Shown in pieces: positions 1-7,517 of a stretch of DNA of 21,827 bases (within the stretch, counting starts at the first letter, position 1; each line of letters opens with the position of its first letter). The notes under the pieces were generated by a model. That model was not told where the DNA came from and searched no databases. It saw nothing but the letters and a program-made list of their open reading frames with translations. Origin of the DNA: Roseburia_D sp964388945 (GTDB lineage: Bacteria > Bacillota > Clostridia > Lachnospirales > Lachnospiraceae); contig CAYMCM010000039.1 in the NCBI GenBank assembly GCA_964388945.1, positions 1-21,827 of the forward strand, read 5' to 3'. The translations under genes were made by a program, and so were the position numbers.

Positions 1-6
1 AAAGTA

Positions 7-31
7 CCAGTGGAATTTACTTCTGCACTGG
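7..31. repeat. short inverted repeat after the rhomboid gene
   Basis: CCAGTG (7-12) pairs with CACTGG (26-31). The 12-base sequence TGGAATTTACTT also occurs twice in direct orientation, at 11-22 and 29-40. The site lies just past the rhomboid stop and could be a weak 3'-end hairpin, but on the minus strand only TACTTT follows it and the window ends there. Confidence 0.25.
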
Positions 32-42
32 AATTTACTTTT

Positions 43-1122
43 TCAAGTCAGCTTTCTGCGCAAAAGCAGTACCGCCAGCAAAAATCCCGTCACAAGTCCT
101 CCAATGTGACACCAATTGTCCACACCAACCGAGGTAAAGCCATAGTACAGACAGAGTGCGATCATAAGGAGTAGCCCCCTCGTAGTCAATGTCCCGATCC
201 GTCCCCGGCTGCGTATCACAAGAAACAGCAATGCGCCAATGACACCGAAAATAGCACCAGACGCCCCTGCCGAAACCGCCATATCACCCGTCTTTAACAT
301 ATAGGTCATAGAAAGCAGACTTCCGCCAATACCGGAAAGCAGATAGATCAGCAGATATTTCACTTTTCCGATCTCCCTTTCGAGCCGGTCACCAGTAAAG
401 AAAAGTACGATCATATTATTCACAAGATGAGGAAACCCAACATGTACAAACATACAGGTAAACAGGCGGTACCATTCATGAAGTGAAACGACTAAAAGCG
501 GATACATTGCTCCATGCTCCAACAAATACTGGGAATCCTCTGTGTCTCCAGACAGTTCCATGATGATCCACACAACGACATTGATGGCTACAAGTGCCGT
601 ATTCACCCAGGTCACCTGATGCCAGTCGATCTGCGAAATCTTGAAACCACGCTTTTTTGAATTTTTAGGTACGCCCGGTTTCTCCTTCGCCTGATCTGAC
701 AGCATCTGAATTTTTTCCTGCAATCCATAAAAATCTCCCGGCTGATTCTCATAGATCATGAGCCGTCCGGTATGCTTCTCTACCAGCCAGATCCCTCGCA
801 TTTCATTACAGAGCACGCGATATTTCTCCACATCTTCCGTGATGGCGAGGCATAAGATATCTACCTGATAAACCGGCATCTCCTCCGTGATACCCGGTAC
901 TCTGCCATGCGACAAAAAGAACAGTTCTCTAATATGCTCCTTCATGCTGGCGCAGACTGCCGCATTCATCTGAAATGCACGGTGGTCAAGCAGTCCTAAA
1001 ATAACTGCCACCGTTCCGCCCTGATATTTATAATAGACTCCGGCTTCTTCCGGCTGCACTTTTAAAAACCGATAGCCTTCCGCCTTTAACATCTGATCGA
1101 TTTCCGCTATCAAAAAAAGCAC
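43..1122 (-). CDS. rhomboid family intramembrane serine protease
   Basis: Membrane-embedded serine protease, 359 residues, predicted to cleave transmembrane substrates within the bilayer. A soluble N-terminal region (about 1-165) precedes a six-helix rhomboid core starting near residue 170. The H-x3-N motif of the family is at His232/Asn236. The catalytic serine is Ser288 in GASG and the partner histidine is His339 in NWCHIGG. The start is GTG at 1122, six bases after AAGGAG. A TTG three codons downstream is an alternative. The gene follows the FHA gene by 49 bases and has its own good promoter inside that gap, so it can be expressed apart from the Tad operon. The family and catalytic residues are clear. 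The substrate is unknown; a Tad pseudopilin is possible from position only. The N-terminal domain is not recognised. Confidence 0.93.
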   Translation of the reverse strand: MLFLIAEIDQMLKAEGYRFLKVQPEEAGVYYKYQGGTVAVILGLLDHRAFQMNAAVCASMKEHIRELFFLSHGRVPGITEEMPVYQVDILCLAITEDVEKYRVLCNEMRGIWLVEKHTGRLMIYENQPGDFYGLQEKIQMLSDQAKEKPGVPKNSKKRGFKISQIDWHQVTWVNTALVAINVVVWIIMELSGDTEDSQYLLEHGAMYPLLVVSLHEWYRLFTCMFVHVGFPHLVNNMIVLFFTGDRLEREIGKVKYLLIYLLSGIGGSLLSMTYMLKTGDMAVSAGASGAIFGVIGALLFLVIRSRGRIGTLTTRGLLLMIALCLYYGFTSVGVDNWCHIGGLVTGFLLAVLLLRRKLT

Positions 1123-1146
1123 CTCTTCTCCTTTTTAATAACAGAA

Positions 1147-1175
1147 ACAATAGCACTTCTATTTTTTCATGTCAA
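1147..1175 (-). promoter_or_regulatory. sigma-A type promoter for the rhomboid gene
   Basis: On the minus strand, TTGACA (1175-1170) and TATTGT (1152-1147) are separated by exactly 17 bases. The -35 box overlaps the TGA stop of the FHA gene (1174-1172). Transcription would start near 1140, about 18 bases before the rhomboid GTG. The rhomboid gene therefore has an independent start of transcription at the end of the Tad operon. Confidence 0.65.
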
Positions 1176-2251
1176 CTGAAAATATATTCTTCATCTGCGA
1201 AACGAATCCTTGTGTTTTTCTCTAATTTACGGCGTTCTTTATAATTTAACAATTCCCCATCAACCCACGTTCCATTCTTACTATTTAGATCCTCTATGTA
1301 ATATTCGTCTTCTTTTTTTGTAATGCGTGCATGAACACGGCTCACCGCCGCCGATTTTAAACATGCATCTACTTCACCTTCTTTGGTTCCGACCTTAAAT
1401 TCTTCTGTCTGTATCAGATAATCCGCTTCTCCATTTCTTCCGTTATAATTTAACTTTCCGATCATCCCGGAAACATCCGAGAGCAATACGGTCGGATGCA
1501 CGCTTTCTTTTATCTCCTCTTCATCCGGCTCAAATGAAACCTGAATCTCCGGCGCCATTTCTTTTTTTTGTCTGCCAAATAACCCAAACAGCTTTTTATA
1601 CTTTTTCTCCGGTGACGGATAAAACTGCTCCTCGGCTTTTTCCCGCATTTCATAAACTGCATCCTCCGCTGTCATCTGTCCGGGATCTTCCAGTATTTCC
1701 GGTGTCTCATGCTGCTCATCTTTCTCCAAAAATACTTTTTTCACATCCAAAAAATTAAAATGTTCCGCAAGTGCGATCTCATAGATCGCATAAACTGCTT
1801 CTACCGCCCGTGTATCCTTGTGATCTACATTCGGCAGGATCTGCTCGATCAGATTCCGGAACTGTACTGCCTGACTCTTATCTTCTCCTTTCAAATAGCA
1901 AAAATAAAGCTGTCCTGTCTCCGGTCGGATTCCTATTCGCTCCGGCGAAAGACTAATGTCCTCTTCCATGAGCAGATATTCTCCCGCAAGCCGCATACCA
2001 GTATCGATCTGTAACACGATCTTTTTTAACAGGGCATAGTCCACAGGCTTTTGCTTCATATATTCATCCAGCATCTGAAGTCCGGTTATCTCATACCAGA
2101 ACTGCCATCCTCCATCCGACTCGATCACTTCGAACGGAAGAAATCCGGGCAATCGGTTTCTTTTCAACATTTCCATATCATATCCGCTGTAAAAATCATG
2201 TTTGATCACCATATAGCTTTGCAGCAGATTCCGCTTAAAATATACTTCCAC
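1172..2251 (-). CDS. DUF6382 and FHA domain protein at the end of the Tad operon
   Basis: About 359 residues, cytoplasmic. The N-terminal ~180 residues match my memory of DUF6382 (KRNLLQSYMVI near the start, VDHKD further on). A charged linker follows, and a C-terminal FHA domain has the phosphothreonine-binding signatures VSRVHARI and LNSKNGTWVDG. FHA domains bind phosphothreonine peptides, so the protein probably links the pilus machinery to Ser/Thr kinase signalling. No kinase is in this window. An upstream in-frame GTG at 2278 would overlap the small TadE-like gene by 25 bases. I prefer the GTG at 2251, which has GGAGGA (2263-2258) six bases ahead and starts two bases after the preceding TAA. 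DUF6382-FHA proteins are known companions of Firmicutes Tad loci. Confidence 0.85.
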   Translation of the reverse strand: MEVYFKRNLLQSYMVIKHDFYSGYDMEMLKRNRLPGFLPFEVIESDGGWQFWYEITGLQMLDEYMKQKPVDYALLKKIVLQIDTGMRLAGEYLLMEEDISLSPERIGIRPETGQLYFCYLKGEDKSQAVQFRNLIEQILPNVDHKDTRAVEAVYAIYEIALAEHFNFLDVKKVFLEKDEQHETPEILEDPGQMTAEDAVYEMREKAEEQFYPSPEKKYKKLFGLFGRQKKEMAPEIQVSFEPDEEEIKESVHPTVLLSDVSGMIGKLNYNGRNGEADYLIQTEEFKVGTKEGEVDACLKSAAVSRVHARITKKEDEYYIEDLNSKNGTWVDGELLNYKERRKLEKNTRIRFADEEYIFS

Positions 2252-2253
2252 TT

Positions 2254-2469
2254 TTATTCCTCCAACAACTTTTTCCACCGTCTGATCTGTTTTACCTCGC
2301 TGACTGCATCAAACTGCTGCACTTTCTCATAATGGCATGCCGCCTCTCTTACTTCGGTGTGCATGGAAATACCGGTCTGTATCGAAAATAGGATCAAAAA
2401 CAGCGCAGCAGGTAAAATAAGCGCAGCTTCTATCGTATAACTTGCTCTTACTCGATATTTCATCCCCAT
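2254..2469 (-). CDS. small TadE-like pseudopilin
   Basis: 71 residues. The sequence ASYTIEAALILP with a following hydrophobic helix (about residues 9-30) is the type IVb pseudopilin N-terminus seen in TadE/TadF proteins, with the conserved Glu in the helix start. It would be an inner-membrane minor pilin of the Tad system, possibly processed by one of the two prepilin peptidases here. The start ATG at 2469 overlaps the end of the upstream peptidase gene. A second ATG at 2463 forms an ATGA overlap with its TGA stop and is equally plausible. The C-terminal ~40 residues are charged and short, so the protein is close to a minimal TadE without the usual large exported domain. Confidence 0.72.
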   Translation of the reverse strand: MGMKYRVRASYTIEAALILPAALFLILFSIQTGISMHTEVREAACHYEKVQQFDAVSEVKQIRRWKKLLEE

Positions 2470-2879
2470 ATCAGCATCCCCACATAAGCGGCAAGCAAAA
2501 ACGGAACAAACGGAATAGTATCATTCTTTTTCTTCCGGAAGAATACACTAAGGATCAATGCAAAAATGCCTGCTAAAAACAGGGCGATACCAAAAAGTTC
2601 CAGATTTTCAGATGCGCCAAGCAAAATTCCAGTATCGATCAAGACCAGTCCGTCTCCGCATCCGATACTCCCACGAAAAATTTTTCCGAGGATAAGCAGT
2701 ACCACGCCGACTGCTGCTCCTCCCAGCATACTGTAAATTTCGACCGTACCGAAAAGCAGGTGCATTACTATCCCCACTATACCGATTGCACATATTTTAT
2801 ATACTCCGACTTCTTTTCGTTTTATATCCTCAATGGAACACACACCAAGTAGTCCCAATGTCATACAGGATTCCATCAT
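2460..2879 (-). CDS. short type 4 prepilin peptidase-like protein (A24 family)
   Basis: 139 residues, almost entirely hydrophobic, with about four or five membrane segments. The two aspartates required by A24 aspartyl peptidases are present: Asp18 in the first loop (IEDIKRK) and Asp76 in GCGD, the GxGD signature. It lacks an N-methylase domain, as in TadV/CpaA-type peptidases. The start has AAAGGAG six bases ahead. It lies between two TadE-like pseudopilin genes, so its natural substrates may be those rather than the major pilin. It is the second A24 enzyme in the operon. The other (9729-10238) has its aspartates at the same positions, 18 and 76. Confidence 0.82.
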   Translation of the reverse strand: MMESCMTLGLLGVCSIEDIKRKEVGVYKICAIGIVGIVMHLLFGTVEIYSMLGGAAVGVVLLILGKIFRGSIGCGDGLVLIDTGILLGASENLELFGIALFLAGIFALILSVFFRKKKNDTIPFVPFLLAAYVGMLIWG

Positions 2880-2891
2880 GTTTTTCTCCTT

Positions 2892-3725
2892 TCATTTTCC
2901 GGCACACTTTTGGCATGCATGATATCCCTGTGCTTCAGAGATCCTTATCAAGTAGACCGTTCTTTTCAAACCGCTGCACGTAAGACTCGAATGATAACGG
3001 TTTCCATAGCTTGTGATATAGACCGCACCGTCCGCTTTCCCACAATTTTCACACTTATCATAACGCTCCCCGTTTGCATTTCTTAAATTTTCCACTGCCG
3101 GATAGCTTACACTTTGTATACTAAGATCCAGATAGGCACAGTCCATGCTTTCATGATACGCATGTCCGGTCGGCGTCACATATACAAAACGATCCGTCTC
3201 CGTTCCGTTACTCTCCCCGCGATAACCAGTCCATTTTCTGGTCTTTACCGACTGCGCGATTCTTACCTCCTGTTTTCCGAAAAAGCCGATCGGAAGCGGC
3301 ACATCATACGCTGTATACAGTTCAATGTAATTTCCCGAAAAGGATGATTGCAACGCATCCAGACAGATACCTACACAACCCTGATATGTCACCAAACCGC
3401 CCACCTCTTTCTTTGCTTCGTCAAATACCGCTTCTGCCGCTGCAAGATCCAAAAGCGTTCCTTTTTCTTCACTCTCACAGGCAAGTACAGCCATCTTTCT
3501 TCCAGTGTACTGCAATGCCGCTTCCACACTCTGCTGTACCATAAGCACCTTAAAAAAGAACAAAATCGTGACCAGAAACCCTGCGAAAAGCGGAAATATC
3601 ACTGCTGCCTCAATCGTGAATGACGCTTTCCGGAAGGTGCAAAACGGTGTCTCTTTGTCAAAGAGAGAGCTATTTTTTATCCTGGAACAAAAACTGTTCT
3701 TAAAGGGTAACAGATAAAGAGACAC
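2892..3725 (-). CDS. TadE-like pseudopilin with two C-terminal His/Cys motifs
   Basis: 277 residues. A 35-residue basic leader precedes ASFTIEAAVIFP and a membrane helix (about 36-62), the N-terminus of TadE/TadG-like pseudopilins. The rest should be extracytoplasmic. Its C-terminal third contains two related modules. The first runs G-x2-YH191-x4-C196 and ends C225-x2-C228. The second runs G-x2-YH245-x4-C250 and ends C271-x2-C274. This resembles the YH-x4-C...CxxC element found as a tail on some Firmicutes ComEC and nuclease proteins, probably a metal-binding fold. The start is GTG with GGAGG nine bases ahead, inside the end of the upstream gene. A perfect 12-base inverted repeat spans the start codon and codon 27. 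Function is inferred from context and family. Confidence 0.75.
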   Translation of the reverse strand: MSLYLLPFKNSFCSRIKNSSLFDKETPFCTFRKASFTIEAAVIFPLFAGFLVTILFFFKVLMVQQSVEAALQYTGRKMAVLACESEEKGTLLDLAAAEAVFDEAKKEVGGLVTYQGCVGICLDALQSSFSGNYIELYTAYDVPLPIGFFGKQEVRIAQSVKTRKWTGYRGESNGTETDRFVYVTPTGHAYHESMDCAYLDLSIQSVSYPAVENLRNANGERYDKCENCGKADGAVYITSYGNRYHSSLTCSGLKRTVYLIRISEAQGYHACQKCAGK

Positions 3726-3727
3726 CG
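3645..3727. repeat. perfect 12-base inverted repeat across a start codon
   Basis: CGGTGTCTCTTT (3645-3656) and AAAGAGACACCG (3716-3727) are exact reverse complements. They enclose the first 27 codons of the TadE-like gene, and the GTG start (3725-3723) is inside one arm. A competing short hairpin, CTCTTTG-T-CAAAGAG (3651-3665), uses part of the other arm. In the mRNA the two pairings would be mutually exclusive. Confidence 0.6.
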
Positions 3728-3740
3728 CTTCACACCTCCT

Positions 3741-5258
3741 TTAACGCGTATCCAAATAGGATATTTTCTTTTCATAAGTAAACTGATATGCTTCATCACT
3801 GATATCTCCAATCGTAACAAGCCGTAAGAATAACGGCGCTGCCTCATAACAGACAGTTATCTTCATTTTCTGTGCCATAGAATCCATGCGCAGGTTCGGG
3901 TTCCCCGACCAGATCCGAATATTTTTCTCGATCAGATTCATGGCACGGTAATTTAACTTTTCCTGACTTTCAAAATAGAGCATTTTCTGCAGATAGTCCT
4001 CATATGAGAAACCGTTTTCACACTCTTTTACTCTCTGTGTTCCACTAAAAGCTCCGGAAAGATTCGAGAGTCCGATCGTCCAGTCCTCCACTGACTTGAC
4101 AAGCGCAACCTTTCCACCGCCAAGCAATGTACGCAGATCCAGAATACTCTCGGCATATGCCCATGCCGCAAGAATTCCCGCTTTTGCCAATTCTATGATT
4201 CCCGGATTCCCAGTAAATCCTACAAGTGCCGCAGCCACCGCAAGCGCTTCTTCCATCTTTGCTGCATCACTGAGAAGATATATCATATTTGCCGCAAGAC
4301 GTACCGCAAGTATCCGATATACCACACTCTCCAGATTTTCCTGATCTGATTCTTTTCCCCCCAGCAGATACTCCAATTCATAGTCCAGTACCCTGTTCTC
4401 CTGACGGCTGGTATAGCATCCGAAATGCTTTTGCAGATAGTTCTGATACAAGATTTTTTCATAAAAACCTGCTTCATAATAGCCTGGACTGTTTCCGGTC
4501 TGTCTCACACGGTTTTCCACAGTGTCCGATAAATTTAATGCTTTTACCGACAATTCGCCCGGATTTTCCACGACCTGTGAAAGAATCGCAGACGTTTTGT
4601 GTGTCCCGACAATTTCCACCGGATTTTCCACCTCTTCCAATGGCTGTACGATTTCACCTTGTTCCTGTCGTCGCCTGTTTTCTTCCCGTTTCCGGTTACG
4701 CTCCTCTGTGATCGTCCTTCCTGCTTCCTCCATGGTCTGCTCCGGATGATCTGCGCTTTTTTCCACATTTTTTACTCCGGTTATCTTTTCATAGATCGTT
4801 TCTGCCGCCTGATAGGGAACTTCATTTTTCACCGATTCCACTGCCTGCGAAAAAAAAGCCATTCCACCATCGTCCGTTGCCAATTCGTATTCATCGATCA
4901 CACATTGTGTAATGTTCATACGATAAAAATTTGTACGCGCACTCGTTCCTCCCTTTGCCATGGGATTTAAATTTTCCTGATTCAGCGTCAGAATGCGTTC
5001 TTTTAATTTATTCAAATCCATCAACTGCTGTCCATAGCCAAGATCCAAAAAGAGCAGATCATACTCATCCCAGATCTCTTTCTGATACTCAGCGAACGCT
5101 GATTCAGCAGACAGCATGGCATTCATGTCCGCTTTTGCTGCCAATCCCGGAACCCGCGCCGATTCTAACAGGGTAAATAAAACAGAAGCCACCAGCAGCA
5201 TGACCAGTGAGACAAATATCGTCATGCTGCCTTCCTCTTTTTTGCTCCTTATTCTCAT
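3741..5258 (-). CDS. DUF5702-type TadG-like protein
   Basis: 505 residues. The N-terminus (GSMTIFVSLVMLL..., helix about 12-32, ending in LLESARV) is the pattern of the Firmicutes TadG-like family that I recall as DUF5702. The remainder is a large exported, mostly helical domain with a charged stretch around 170-210. In the family these proteins are membrane-anchored parts of the Tad apparatus, but no detailed role is established. The ATG at 5258 overlaps the pilin stop as ATGA, so translation is probably coupled to the pilin. An in-frame ATG at codon 12 with AGAGGAAGG upstream is a possible alternative. The family number is from memory. Confidence 0.72.
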   Translation of the reverse strand: MRIRSKKEEGSMTIFVSLVMLLVASVLFTLLESARVPGLAAKADMNAMLSAESAFAEYQKEIWDEYDLLFLDLGYGQQLMDLNKLKERILTLNQENLNPMAKGGTSARTNFYRMNITQCVIDEYELATDDGGMAFFSQAVESVKNEVPYQAAETIYEKITGVKNVEKSADHPEQTMEEAGRTITEERNRKREENRRRQEQGEIVQPLEEVENPVEIVGTHKTSAILSQVVENPGELSVKALNLSDTVENRVRQTGNSPGYYEAGFYEKILYQNYLQKHFGCYTSRQENRVLDYELEYLLGGKESDQENLESVVYRILAVRLAANMIYLLSDAAKMEEALAVAAALVGFTGNPGIIELAKAGILAAWAYAESILDLRTLLGGGKVALVKSVEDWTIGLSNLSGAFSGTQRVKECENGFSYEDYLQKMLYFESQEKLNYRAMNLIEKNIRIWSGNPNLRMDSMAQKMKITVCYEAAPLFLRLVTIGDISDEAYQFTYEKKISYLDTR

Positions 5259-5422
5259 ACTTTTTTGGATTCTGTCGTGATCGTTTTAAATATATTGTTG
5301 ACCAGTACCGTGAGCTGATCTTTAAAGATCAAAACAAGACCGATCAAAACCACGAGGATCAAAATTACTTCCACAACTCCCACTCCGTCTTCTTCTGCAA
5401 TAAATTCATTCCATCTTTTCAT
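5255..5422 (-). CDS. flp: Flp1-type major pilin subunit of the Tad system
   Basis: 55 residues from the preferred start. It has the classic type IVb prepilin layout: a short charged leader ending EEDG, then VGVVEV and a long hydrophobic helix. Cleavage after Gly13 would put Glu18 at position +5 of the mature pilin, as expected. The mature form would be about 42 residues, typical of Flp. An upstream ATG at 5440 is in frame, but the GGAGG lies inside those codons, eight bases before the ATG at 5422, so I choose 5422. The gene sits between tadC and the TadG-like gene and overlaps the latter by four bases. It is probably the structural subunit of the fibre, assembled by TadA/B/C after cleavage by an A24 peptidase. 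Confidence 0.85.
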   Translation of the reverse strand: MKRWNEFIAEEDGVGVVEVILILVVLIGLVLIFKDQLTVLVNNIFKTITTESKKV

Positions 5423-5456
5423 ATGATATTCCTCCTTCATTCGTTACTTTTTACTG

Positions 5457-6746
5457 TTATAACTGAAACGAGATCAAAGCCGGCACTAAGATGACTGCCA
5501 TTACAAGCATTAACATGAACATCATTGGAAGCAGCAGCTTCGTTCCTGCCTCCTCACCCGCCTTTTTTGCCAGTTCCCTGCGCAGGGTATATGCCTCTTC
5601 CGCTTCATCCTCTAAAAGCCGGGTCAGTTCTTTTTGTCCTTTTCGGATGTTCTGCGTAATGACCGAAACCATTTTCCGGTACTGGGTCAGACCACATCGC
5701 TCACCAAAACGCAGATAAGCACTCCGCTCACTGACTCCATCCCGTATTTCATGGCAGGTGATGAGCATTTCCTCATAAACCGGATCTTCTGCGATCAAAT
5801 GCTGTTCCCGCTGCTTTTTATAAGTATGGGCGATTTTTTCCCACGCAGATGTCACAGACATCCCCGCTCCAAGAAGCAGTGTCAGCTTGCTCACCATTTC
5901 CGGATAGCCAAGCAGCAACCGCTTTTCTCTGCGTTCCCGCTCTTTCTTTTCTGTCTCCTTGTCTTTCATTGCCACCGCTGCTGCGGCAATGATTCCGAGA
6001 AATGCAAAATTTACTGCATCCCGGTTCTTTTTTTCCTCCCACAAAACCGTATGTCCATCCACCTCACGCGGCAGCGAAATATAACTTTGAGATGCCGTTT
6101 TTTCATCTGCCTCCGCCACTGCCGCATCAAGCTGTTTTTTTATGTATTCCGTCCGAGACAGTTTCTTTGGACATACTTTAAAATAAAACGTATACATCTG
6201 AATACTATCCTGACAGGTCATCGTAAGCTTTGCCTGCACCTGTGCTCCATTTTCCGGCACCGCATCCTCTATGATCGTGCCATCCGGCTGTATTACCTCG
6301 TAATCATCAAAACTCCACTCTGCCTCTACCAATCCGTCGGCAAGCGCGGCAGGTAAGACGACTGCGCCGCGCACCTCATCTGTTGAAGCATTATCGCCGA
6401 TGAAGATCTGTTCCGCCTCTTTTTTGGCATCTTCAAACACCTCCTCCTTTTCTCTTTCCGTAAGCTGCCGCTCCGGTATGACTGTCTCATACTTTTCCTG
6501 TTCCATCCCCGGAAGTGTTACTTCCAATATCTCCGTCCGTTCTCCCCATCCAGGCTCTTTTCTGTCAATCTGATTGTCGGCATTTATGACCGGTGTACTC
6601 TGCGCCCGGATGGCGATCAGTATGCCAAGCACTGCGATCGCAAGCAGGATCTTTGGTGCCGTACGGCGATTACCTTCCTCTCCTCTTTTTGCGGCAAAAA
6701 GCAGCCAGATAACTGCCGCTGCGGCCTCTGTTATGCACAGTATCAT
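5457..6746 (-). CDS. tadC: TadC-like platform protein with an extracytoplasmic insertion
   Basis: 429 residues, compared with roughly 300 for ordinary TadC. The C-terminal part (about 281-425, GYPEMVSKLTLLLGAG at the start) is a type II secretion F domain, the inner-membrane platform on which TadA acts. Membrane helices lie near 3-18, 31-47, 245-260 and 404-427. Residues 48-244, between helices 2 and 3, form a large region predicted outside the cytoplasm. Within it, about 128-192 reads like a degenerate bacterial Ig-like domain (LP...EAEW...PDGTI...NG...FYFKV), and 222-236 looks like the start of a second (ISLPREVDG...LW). The start ATG has AGGAGA upstream, 17 bases after the tadB stop. The platform assignment is firm; the Ig-like call is tentative. 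Confidence 0.85.
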   Translation of the reverse strand: MILCITEAAAAVIWLLFAAKRGEEGNRRTAPKILLAIAVLGILIAIRAQSTPVINADNQIDRKEPGWGERTEILEVTLPGMEQEKYETVIPERQLTEREKEEVFEDAKKEAEQIFIGDNASTDEVRGAVVLPAALADGLVEAEWSFDDYEVIQPDGTIIEDAVPENGAQVQAKLTMTCQDSIQMYTFYFKVCPKKLSRTEYIKKQLDAAVAEADEKTASQSYISLPREVDGHTVLWEEKKNRDAVNFAFLGIIAAAAVAMKDKETEKKERERREKRLLLGYPEMVSKLTLLLGAGMSVTSAWEKIAHTYKKQREQHLIAEDPVYEEMLITCHEIRDGVSERSAYLRFGERCGLTQYRKMVSVITQNIRKGQKELTRLLEDEAEEAYTLRRELAKKAGEEAGTKLLLPMMFMLMLVMAVILVPALISFQL

Positions 6747-6763
6747 TTCTCTTTTCTCCTCTC

Positions 6764-7501
6764 CTACACGGATATGTCCACGATCTTTCCCGCCAGCCGC
6801 ATGGCAAACAGATACAAGATGAGGCAGCCCGTCATAAATAAAATCCCAGTCAGATTCCCATATAATACGGAGAGAAAATCCGGTGAAGTCACTTCCAGAT
6901 AAAACAGAATAAAAACCGGAACTGCCTGCATTACTTTTTGTTCCAAACGCTTTGCCGCCATAACCGTCTCAATCTCCCGCTTCACCTCTATTTTGTCTGC
7001 GATCTTTCGCACGGTCGCCTTTATGATCCGCACAAAATCCCCGCCGCCGCGCTTTGCAAATACCAGCACCTGACAGAAACTTTCCACATCTTCGATCCCG
7101 CTTCTTTTTGAGAAATCAAGCAGTAACTGCTCCAATGGCTGATTACAGGCTGTCTTTGCATTGATCTCCTTTAGTTCCCGCACCATACAGGCATCTTCCC
7201 CGTATAACTGGCGCATTTCCTTTTCCGCCTCCCGAAATGCATTTTCCATGGAGTACCCGGCAGTCAGCGCACCAGCAACTGCCTGAAGGCTGTCTTTAAA
7301 TGCAACGCTAAGTTCTTCCTTCCGCCTGCGGATACACTCTTTTTTTCTTCTTTTTGATAAAACCAGGTACACCGGAATACATCCTGCCATGACATAGACC
7401 GAACGGTAACACAAAAACGCCACCACCGCAGTAACACCGATGCTTTGTAAAATGATAAGGATACGCTCCCTTGCAGTAAACTGATAATTTCGATAGTCCA
7501 T
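6764..7501 (-). CDS. tadB: TadB-like platform protein (type II secretion F domain)
   Basis: 245 residues from the preferred start. Two N-terminal membrane helices, a cytoplasmic F domain (beginning near AGALTAGYSMENAF), and two C-terminal helices match TadB. It partners TadC in the inner-membrane platform of the pilus machine. An in-frame TTG at 7531 would give a 10-residue extension overlapping tadA, but AGAGGA lies seven bases before the ATG at 7501, so I choose that. It follows the tadA stop by 16 bases and precedes tadC by 17, in the canonical A-B-C order. The conserved RGGGDFVRIIK stretch is typical of the family. Confidence 0.9.
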   Translation of the reverse strand: MDYRNYQFTARERILIILQSIGVTAVVAFLCYRSVYVMAGCIPVYLVLSKRRKKECIRRRKEELSVAFKDSLQAVAGALTAGYSMENAFREAEKEMRQLYGEDACMVRELKEINAKTACNQPLEQLLLDFSKRSGIEDVESFCQVLVFAKRGGGDFVRIIKATVRKIADKIEVKREIETVMAAKRLEQKVMQAVPVFILFYLEVTSPDFLSVLYGNLTGILFMTGCLILYLFAMRLAGKIVDISV

Positions 7502-7517
7502 ACGTTGTTCCTCTTTG

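Noticed and set aside
11..40. Two 12-base direct repeats as the edge of a CRISPR or repeat array
   Set aside because: Only two copies with an 18-base period at the window end; no spacer-repeat regularity.
2252..2278. Longer FHA protein starting at the GTG at 2278
   Set aside because: The ribosome site GGAGGA lies inside that extension, right before the GTG at 2251, and the extension overlaps the preceding gene.
3645..3727. Invertible DNA switch flanked by 12-base inverted repeats
   Set aside because: The enclosed 59 bases hold coding sequence and no promoter, and no recombinase gene lies nearby; an RNA structure is a simpler reading.
5634..6356. 240-residue plus-strand open frame
   Set aside because: Antisense to tadC, rich in Phe, Cys, His and Arg as expected from the reverse frame of coding sequence.
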